Assembly: GCA_045124505.1 (NCBI GenBank)
Contig: JBGVLZ010000056.1
Location: 1 to 56,363 of the forward strand
Direction of reading: 5' to 3'
Origin: RGIG7213 sp045124505
GTDB taxonomy: Bacteria > Bacillota > Clostridia > Oscillospirales > CAG-272
Length of the DNA stretch: 56,363 nt
Shown: positions 50,385-56,363 of the stretch, in pieces
Layout: every line of letters starts with the position of its first letter
Numbering within the stretch: the stretch's first letter is position 1
Position numbers and translations under genes: made by a program
The notes under the pieces: generated by a model
Database searches by the model: none
Told to the model about the DNA's origin: nothing
Seen by the model: the letters and a program-made list of their open reading frames with translations, nothing else

Positions 50385-53282
50385 ATGAACATTAAAAAAG
50401 GGTTATCCATTTTAATTTCAGCGGTGATGGTTTTCTCACCAATTATGTCTGTACATGCTTATGATACGGACGGCGAAAAAAAGGTTATTGAGTCACCTGC
50501 GGTGTCCGATAACGATATAAGTGAAGATAAAGCGGTAATAACGCATGAGGTGCCGAAGGTTAAGGCATCATCAGGCACGTGCGGAGATGATCTTACCTGG
50601 ACACTTGATGATAGCGGCACGCTTACAATAAGCGGTACAGGGGATATGATCGATTACTGGGATTTAGTAAAGGCTCCGTGGTATGATAATTGTTTGAATA
50701 TCAAAACAGTTGTTATCAAAGATGGTGTTACAAGTGTAGGAAATCGTGCATTCAATTATTCATACAATCTTGAGTCGGTGACTATCCCCAACAGCGTTAC
50801 AAGTATAGGCGATAGTGCATTTTCCGGTTGCCACGCCCTTACAACAGTAACGATCCCTGACGGTGTTACGGATATAGGTATAGGTGCATTTTCCGGTTGT
50901 ATAGGTCTTACGTCTGTTACAATACCTGACAGCGTTACAAGTATAGGCGGATATGTATTTGACTATTGTTTAAGCCTTACACAGATTGTAATTCACAAAA
51001 ATATTATAAATATAGGCGAGTGCGCATTTTCCAGCACTCCAAGCCTTATGTCTATAACTGTTGATGAAAATAATCCTTGCTATTCAAGTGATGAGTACGG
51101 CGTTTTGTTCAACAAAGATAAAACAACACTTATCAGATATCCGTCAAGCAACGAAATAACTTCTTATACAGTTCCGAGTAGTGTTACAAGCATAGAAAGG
51201 GATTCATTTGCAGATTCTTTGTGTCTTAAGTATGTAACGATGCCTGATAATGTTACAAGTATAGGTGATGATGCGTTTGAAAATTGTTCAAGCCTTACAT
51301 CATTTACAATTCCGAAAGGTGTTACCAGTATAGATGATCGCGTGTTTGACAATTGTTCAAGCCTTACGTCGGTGACGATACCTGATAGTGTTACGAGTAT
51401 AGGTGAATGTGCATTTAGGAATTGTTCAAACCTTACTTCTGTGACGATTCCTTACGGTGTTGCAGATATAGGTTGGAGTGCATTTTGCGATTGTACAAGC
51501 CTTACGTCGGTGACAATTCCCAATAGTGTTAAAAGTATAGATGATTATGCATTTGGTGGTTGTACAAGCCTTACGTCGGTGACGATTGCTGACAGTGTTA
51601 CAAGTATGGGCGACGGTATATTTTCCGATTGTAGAAGCCTTATATCGGTAATAATGGGTGACGGTGTTACAAGAATAGGATATGATGTATTTAGAAAGTG
51701 CACAAGCCTTACGTCTATGACGATAGGAAACAGTGTTGAAAGTATAGATGATTATGCGTTTTTCGGTTGTACAAGCCTTACATCTGTGACGATTCCCGAT
51801 AGTGTTACAACTATAGGATTAGAGGCATTTTACGATTGTGAGAGTCTTGAATCTGTTTACATAACGAGCATTGAAAGTTGGTACAATATTTCATTTAATG
51901 ATTCATTTTCAAATCCGTTTTGGTATGCGGAAAATCTGTATCTTAACGGTGAGCTTGTGACAAATCTTGTTTTGCCCGATGGTATCACAACGGTAAGAAG
52001 TGATCCTTTTAGTGGCATTAAATCCATAAAATCTCTTGTGATACCCGAAGGCATTGTAAGTATTCAAAAAACCGCTTTTACGGGAGATAGCAACATTGAA
52101 ACGGTTATTTTGCCGAAAAGCCTTGTGAATATAGATTATTGTGCATTTTCAGTTTGTTCTTCAATTAAAAAGGTATACTACGCAGGAAGCGAAGCAGAGT
52201 GGAATGAAATCGTTATAGATGAAGGCAACGATTGTCTGAAAAATGCAGAGATCGTTTTCGGTGTTATCACCGATGATGAGGGTGAAAGCGATGATAACTC
52301 CCACGGCGCACACCTCGCAATGGGTACGCTCGGCACATCGCAGTGGGTACTGTTTGAAGACGGCGCGGTTATAGTAAACGGTACAGGCGCACTTGAATTT
52401 GCAGACATTCCGTTTTACAAGTACAGAGATATGATAACAAGCGTTAAGATTTCAGACGGTATTACCTCAATACCCGAGGATATGTTCTACAAATGCGAAA
52501 AAATAACGAAGGTCATCATTCCCAAAAGTGTTACAAGTATAGGCGATTCCGCATTCTGGCGTTGTTCGGGTATTACAGCGGTATATTACGGCGGAACTGC
52601 GGAAGAATGGAATAACATCACCATAGGCGACTACAACGATGCGCTTTTCGGTGCTGAGTTTAAGTACAATTACAGCGCTGTAACCGAGGTTGGTATAAAG
52701 TTTCTTGCAAATCCCCCTAAAGATGCATATGTGTACGGTGAGGAGCTTGCGCTTGACGATACTATAGTTGTAAAGAAATATTCAGACGGAAGCTTTACGG
52801 AAATTGAAGATTATACCGTGACAGGATACGATAAATACACATTCGGCACGCAGGACGTTTCCATAACACATGACGGTCATACTATCGATTTGGTGGTATC
52901 CGTTAAGCCGACGGAAGCAAACTCCCTGACAGTTCCTGTAACTGCGGGAATGACCGTTGAGGAGTTTTCCGCACAGTATTCTGACCATTACACCGTACTT
53001 GTGTTTGATAATGATAAGGAAACATTGCTTTTGGAAGATGATGTAATGAGATCGGGCTGTGTTGTACAGTTCGTCCGCGACGGTTCCGTGGTTGACAGTG
53101 TTGCCATAAATGTAGGCGGCGATGCAACGGGCGACGGTGTTGTAAACGGGAAAGACCTGATAAGAATAAAAAAGCAGATACTCGAAGGTAATGCAGTGGA
53201 ATACACCGAATTTGCAGACGTAAACCGTGACGGCGTAGTTGATGAAGCTGACCTCGATGCACTGGTAAATATGGTTTTGTAA
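50385..53282 (+). CDS. BspA-like leucine-rich-repeat surface protein with Ig-like and dockerin domains
   Basis: A 965-residue secreted protein. Signal peptide about 1-25 (ending SVHA). After a linker come at least fifteen LRR_5 repeats of about 23 residues (SVTIPDSVTSIGDSAFSGC form; about residues 110-500) plus further repeats near 560-620 and 690-740, a Big_3-like Ig domain (about 765-845; VKFLANPPKD-like, VSITHDGHTIDLVV) and a C-terminal dockerin (about 911-965; GDATGDGVVNGKD, FADVNRDGVVDEADL). The LRR unit is of the Treponema/BspA type, which often binds host or matrix proteins. The broken gene at 41875 is a paralogue. The DNA repeats are strong enough to recombine. Confidence 0.9.
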   Translation: MNIKKGLSILISAVMVFSPIMSVHAYDTDGEKKVIESPAVSDNDISEDKAVITHEVPKVKASSGTCGDDLTWTLDDSGTLTISGTGDMIDYWDLVKAPWYDNCLNIKTVVIKDGVTSVGNRAFNYSYNLESVTIPNSVTSIGDSAFSGCHALTTVTIPDGVTDIGIGAFSGCIGLTSVTIPDSVTSIGGYVFDYCLSLTQIVIHKNIINIGECAFSSTPSLMSITVDENNPCYSSDEYGVLFNKDKTTLIRYPSSNEITSYTVPSSVTSIERDSFADSLCLKYVTMPDNVTSIGDDAFENCSSLTSFTIPKGVTSIDDRVFDNCSSLTSVTIPDSVTSIGECAFRNCSNLTSVTIPYGVADIGWSAFCDCTSLTSVTIPNSVKSIDDYAFGGCTSLTSVTIADSVTSMGDGIFSDCRSLISVIMGDGVTRIGYDVFRKCTSLTSMTIGNSVESIDDYAFFGCTSLTSVTIPDSVTTIGLEAFYDCESLESVYITSIESWYNISFNDSFSNPFWYAENLYLNGELVTNLVLPDGITTVRSDPFSGIKSIKSLVIPEGIVSIQKTAFTGDSNIETVILPKSLVNIDYCAFSVCSSIKKVYYAGSEAEWNEIVIDEGNDCLKNAEIVFGVITDDEGESDDNSHGAHLAMGTLGTSQWVLFEDGAVIVNGTGALEFADIPFYKYRDMITSVKISDGITSIPEDMFYKCEKITKVIIPKSVTSIGDSAFWRCSGITAVYYGGTAEEWNNITIGDYNDALFGAEFKYNYSAVTEVGIKFLANPPKDAYVYGEELALDDTIVVKKYSDGSFTEIEDYTVTGYDKYTFGTQDVSITHDGHTIDLVVSVKPTEANSLTVPVTAGMTVEEFSAQYSDHYTVLVFDNDKETLLLEDDVMRSGCVVQFVRDGSVVDSVAINVGGDATGDGVVNGKDLIRIKKQILEGNAVEYTEFADVNRDGVVDEADLDALVNMVL

Positions 53283-53321
53283 TAATACCTGCGGATATCA
53301 CAAATTTTAATAACTGAAACT

Positions 53322-53356
53322 ATGCGGCGGCTCGGATTAATTCTGAACCGCCGCAT
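53322..53356 (+). terminator. first hairpin after the LRR gene
   Basis: ATGCGGCGG (53322-53330) pairs with CCGCCGCAT (53348-53356). A GC-rich stem without a T run. Confidence 0.55.
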
Positions 53357-53366
53357 CTGATATATG

Positions 53367-53410
53367 AAAAATGTTGACGGTAATCGTTATTGCCGATCAT
53401 TAACATTTTT
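53367..53410 (+). terminator. terminator after the LRR gene
   Basis: AAAAATGTT (53367-53375) with AACATTTTT (53402-53410) and an inner imperfect stem; ends in a run of five Ts. It separates the LRR gene from the two-component genes. Confidence 0.7.
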
Positions 53411-53458
53411 GTCAGATGATCTGAAAACCTAAAAAATACAGTATTTATTTAAAAAGCA

Positions 53459-53487
53459 TTGCGAAGATGACGGTTTTATGATATAAT
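53459..53487 (+). promoter_or_regulatory. promoter of the two-component operon
   Basis: TTGCGA (53459-53464), 17 bases, TATAAT (53482-53487); AAAGGAG (53524-53530) follows. Confidence 0.65.
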
Positions 53488-53535
53488 AAAACAATAATAT
53501 TCAAAATGTGAAAAATAATTCACAAAGGAGAAGTG

Positions 53536-55386
53536 ATGATGGATAGCAAAGAAGCAAAGCTTTCTTTTGTTAATAAAACAACGCTGTGGGTCATTGGTAT
53601 TATTGTCATGCTATTCTTGGCGGTAATGCTGTTGTGGCACGAAAATGCAAACAGCATGCAAGCCACGCCTGCTTTGGTGGCGGAAGTATATTTTGACGGT
53701 GAATACCGTATTTCCGATGGGCAGTGGCAGAAAATTGTAAAAGGGAATCACATTTCTTCCACAAAGGGAGATGTTACCCTGAAAGGCAATTTCCACATGC
53801 TGGCACCGGATGGTGAGTATGTTGGCATTTACAGCGGAGATATTCCGATTGCTCTTTATACAAATCACATAAATCTGACATTTTATGAGGGCAAAAACGA
53901 ACCATTTACAATTGATATTGAAAATCCTTTATACGGAGATTCTGCGTGCCATGAGGATTGGAATGCCTATACTCTTACAAGCACAAGTGAGGAGCCCATC
54001 GAGATCCTTATTCATAACCCGCATAACTTTGGCAACGAAACAGCGATTGACGATATGCTTTCGAACACAGCTTTATGGACGGATATAGACTTTGAAAAAG
54101 GGGTTCTTGAAGATGGAAAGACTCAAAGAGATATCGGCTTACTGTTTGTTATAATTTCTCTTATAGTTTTGGGAACTGCTTTATTCTCAACACTGATACA
54201 TATAAAAAACAGTAAGATCATCTGGTTATTCGGCAGCGTAATTTTTTTTGCCGGTACATATCTGTCTTACAGTGCAGACGGTGTTTCCTTCTGGAGTGAA
54301 TCTGTTGTATCGAACACGACAATATTGGGCTGTTCAATGATGTTTTATATGTTATTTCTTTCTGTTGCACTTGTGCAATTTTTGAAAAGCTCGAAATTAA
54401 TTGGCGCAGCCGCTGTTACAATGCTCGGGGTTGTTAATGCAGTACTTCTTGTTTTGCCGATTTTAACAGATATACTATTTTATGACACCTGGCTTTATTG
54501 GGCTATTGCACAAATGTTTTCAGGCATCATTCTGCTTTGCTGTCTGAGCCGTGAATTCTTTATTACAAAAGGAAAAGAACGTTGGCTTTATATCGGTTTG
54601 ATTTTACCGCTGATCTTTTTTTGTATAGATGTTGCCATGACATATCTTGGAGTATGGAGAGGCGGATTTTCTTCCAAATATGTTTTTGCTGTTTTATTTG
54701 TTGCTGCGATGGTAGCCGTGCTTAATGTCATACCAAACGGAATAAATACGCTTGCTAAAGCAAAAGAACTGGAAACCGAAAAAATCGTATTAAACGCCCA
54801 GCTTACAGAAAGCAGAATTTCCACCATGATGAGCCAGATACGTCCGCATTTTATTTACAACACCTTGGGGAGCATTGAACAGCTTTGTAACATTGATCCG
54901 CCAAAGGCAGGAGAGCTCGTACATAACTTTGCGAAATACTTACGCGGTAATTTCGGAGAGCTTGATAATCCCAAGCCGATTTTAATGTCCCAGGAAATGG
55001 AGCATGTACGCCATTATATCAGTATTGAAAATGTGCGTTTTCCCGATATGACTTTCACGTTTGAGATGAATTCAGACGACTTTCACATTCCTGCTCTTAC
55101 CATTCAGCCGATCGTAGAAAATGCGATAAAGCACGGACTCATGAAATTGCAAAAAGGCGGTACGATACGTGTGGTTTCCTACCAGACTGATACTCATTAC
55201 TGTGTTAAGGTAGAGGATGACGGTGTGGGCTTTGATACAGATGTCCTGCTTGATGAAAGAAAGCATGTAGGTATCCGTAACATTCGCGGAAGGCTAAAGG
55301 CAATGGTAAACGGCACCCTTGAGATAAAAAGCACGGAAGGGATCGGTACTACAGTTTTGATCCAAATTCCAAAGGAGGCGGAATAA
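53536..55386 (+). CDS. LytS/YesM-type sensor histidine kinase with 7TM-like sensor
   Basis: A 616-residue sensor. Residues about 18-37 are a membrane segment, about 38-200 an extracellular sensing domain, and about 200-410 six to seven further membrane segments (7TMR-DISM-like layout). The cytoplasmic kinase follows: a short coiled coil, the His_kinase motif RPHFIYNTLGSIEQL with the phosphorylated His at about 438, IQPIVENAIKHGL (N box), DDGVGFD and GIGTTVLIQIP. ATG 53536 or 53539 is used (AAAGGAG precedes both; a GTG at 53533 is too close). The stop overlaps the regulator start (TAATG), so the pair is coupled. Confidence 0.92.
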   Translation: MMDSKEAKLSFVNKTTLWVIGIIVMLFLAVMLLWHENANSMQATPALVAEVYFDGEYRISDGQWQKIVKGNHISSTKGDVTLKGNFHMLAPDGEYVGIYSGDIPIALYTNHINLTFYEGKNEPFTIDIENPLYGDSACHEDWNAYTLTSTSEEPIEILIHNPHNFGNETAIDDMLSNTALWTDIDFEKGVLEDGKTQRDIGLLFVIISLIVLGTALFSTLIHIKNSKIIWLFGSVIFFAGTYLSYSADGVSFWSESVVSNTTILGCSMMFYMLFLSVALVQFLKSSKLIGAAAVTMLGVVNAVLLVLPILTDILFYDTWLYWAIAQMFSGIILLCCLSREFFITKGKERWLYIGLILPLIFFCIDVAMTYLGVWRGGFSSKYVFAVLFVAAMVAVLNVIPNGINTLAKAKELETEKIVLNAQLTESRISTMMSQIRPHFIYNTLGSIEQLCNIDPPKAGELVHNFAKYLRGNFGELDNPKPILMSQEMEHVRHYISIENVRFPDMTFTFEMNSDDFHIPALTIQPIVENAIKHGLMKLQKGGTIRVVSYQTDTHYCVKVEDDGVGFDTDVLLDERKHVGIRNIRGRLKAMVNGTLEIKSTEGIGTTVLIQIPKEAE

Positions 55387-56165
55387 TGATCGCAATAGCG
55401 GTTGATGATGAAATATTAATGCTTGGCGCTTTGTCAGCGGCAATTAAGGCATCGCCTGATATCTCTGAAGTTTTTCAGTTTTCAGGATGTGACGAAGCCC
55501 TTGCCTTTGTAAAGGAAAATTCTGTCGATGTTGCATTTTTGGATATTAATATGCGTGGTATGGGCGGGCTTGCCCTTGCAGAAAAAATCATCGGTTTTTG
55601 TCCGGATTGCAAGATCGTATTTTGTACCGGATATGAGGAATATGCCATTCCTGCTTTTAAGCTTCATGCCTCAGGATATTTAATGAAGCCTGTGTCTGCC
55701 GAGGATGTACAGGAAGAGATTGATAATATAAAAGGTATCAGACAAAGGCAGAAGCCGCTTACAGTAAAATGCTTTGGTAATTTTGAGGTATATTCAAGAG
55801 GAGAAAAGCTGACATTTAAACGGTCTAAAACAAAAGAGCTGTTTGCGTTTTTGGTCGACAGAAACGGTGCGGGGGTTACAGTGGCGGAAATCGGTGTTGC
55901 ACTTTGGGAAACCGATGAGGAGCAAAAAAATCAGAATTACATCCACCAGCTGTTCCGTGATTTGCGCCAATCCCTTGAAACGGCGGGTGCGGAGGAAATT
56001 TTTGAGAGAAATAATTATTTTTACTCACTTAATCCCGAAAAATTGGACTGCGATTATTACTCATATTTAAAAAACGGAAAACCTGAATTTCGCGGTGAAT
56101 ATATGTCGCAGTATAGCTGGGCGGAAGAAACTTGCGGGTTGCTTTGGAAAAAAAGATCTGAATAA
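55386..56165 (+). CDS. response regulator with SARP/BTAD-type DNA-binding domain
   Basis: A 259-residue regulator. Receiver domain about 1-120: acidic pair in AVDDE, phosphoacceptor D53 in VAFLDINMRGMGG, and K103-like KPVS at the end. The C-terminal part (about 130-259) has FGNFEVYSRGEKLTFKRSKTKELFAFLVDRNGAGVT, the OmpR-like winged helix of SARP/BTAD proteins (named by motif only), then EEQKNQNYIHQLFRDLRQSLE. It is not the LytTR domain normally paired with LytS kinases. The target is unknown; the adjacent surface-protein genes are candidates by position only. Confidence 0.88.
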   Translation: MIAIAVDDEILMLGALSAAIKASPDISEVFQFSGCDEALAFVKENSVDVAFLDINMRGMGGLALAEKIIGFCPDCKIVFCTGYEEYAIPAFKLHASGYLMKPVSAEDVQEEIDNIKGIRQRQKPLTVKCFGNFEVYSRGEKLTFKRSKTKELFAFLVDRNGAGVTVAEIGVALWETDEEQKNQNYIHQLFRDLRQSLETAGAEEIFERNNYFYSLNPEKLDCDYYSYLKNGKPEFRGEYMSQYSWAEETCGLLWKKRSE

Positions 56166-56172
56166 TAAACTC

Positions 56173-56363
56173 GGAGGGTGGCTCATTTAAGTAAAATATA
56201 TATTACATTTGTAGAGGCGACCATTGGTCGTCCGCTTTAAAATATATAAATATACTAAAAGCGGGAGTGCGCAGTTCGCATACGAACTGCTTGCACCCCC
56301 CTACAGAATAAATATTCAAAAAGTACATGGGGCGACTCATTTTGGAAGTTATTTCCATAAATG
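56173..56363 (+). repeat. inverted-repeat intergenic element, copy 4 (runs to the window edge)
   Basis: Starts GGAGGGTGGCTCATTTAAG like the other copies and reaches TTATTTCCATAAATG at the edge, so it is almost complete. The 5' part matches copy 1 (AAGTAAAATATATATTAC). It differs by a 20-bp palindrome, GCAGTTCG-CATA-CGAACTGC (56271-56290), inserted in the loop of the internal GGGAGTG hairpin. Confidence 0.8.

Overview
The window looks like chromosomal DNA of a low-GC, anaerobic, spore-forming Clostridia member, most like the Ruminococcaceae/Oscillospiraceae. The signs are strong AGGAGG ribosome sites, TTGACA/TATAAT promoters, a split SleC-type spore cortex-lytic enzyme, a trimeric [FeFe]-hydrogenase (HydCBA), dockerin-bearing surface proteins with BspA-like leucine-rich repeats, and a tRNA-Lys with encoded CCA. 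This placement is inference from gene content; no 16S gene is present.

Layout. 1-8083: housekeeping genes: the tail of a MOP-type flippase, mazG, a GT32 glycosyltransferase, mrp, a YhcC-type radical SAM protein, a small unknown gene with twin palindromic operators, and a leftward lipid operon (PAP2-like, YbhN-like flippase, psd). 6941-9325: a leftward aroF-pheA operon entering the Phe/Tyr pathway, preceded by a 27-codon leader peptide packed with Phe and Tyr codons and by mutually exclusive terminator and antiterminator helices. This is a textbook ribosome-mediated attenuator and the strongest find here. 9418-9945: tRNA-Lys, an array of small hairpins, and the first copy of a recurring ~180 bp inverted-repeat element. 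9952-18130: a serine hydrolase, an alpha/beta hydrolase, a lipoprotein with a permuted PstS fold, the split sleC locus and clpC. 18158-19112: a DUF1858 redox protein and a small membrane protein.

19208-36889 is one capsule/exopolysaccharide operon of 16 genes: an HpcH-type aldolase, initiating phosphoglycosyl transferase, class IV aminotransferase, glycosyltransferases, FemAB-like GNAT, pyruvyl transferase, Wzy, Wzx, WecB, an O-acetyltransferase, CapE/CapF/CapG (UDP-L-FucNAc synthesis) and a nucleotidyltransferase-fold protein. The genes mostly overlap or abut, and one promoter and one terminator bracket them. The product is probably a pyruvylated, acetylated polymer containing L-FucNAc and possibly ManNAc.

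36932-41311 is the hydCBA operon behind a structured leader. 41320-41800 is a patch of unrelated intergenic repeats. The right end (41875-56363) carries secreted dockerin proteins: a BspA-like gene broken by an in-frame TAA, a 1159-residue nuclease/phosphatase-fold/GLUG/cohesin-like/dockerin protein, and an intact BspA-like/dockerin protein. It also holds a TetR regulator, a flavin reductase-like protein, a uracil-DNA-glycosylase-like protein, and a LytS-type kinase with a SARP-type response regulator. Four copies of the inverted-repeat element are spread over the window, all intergenic and in the same orientation.
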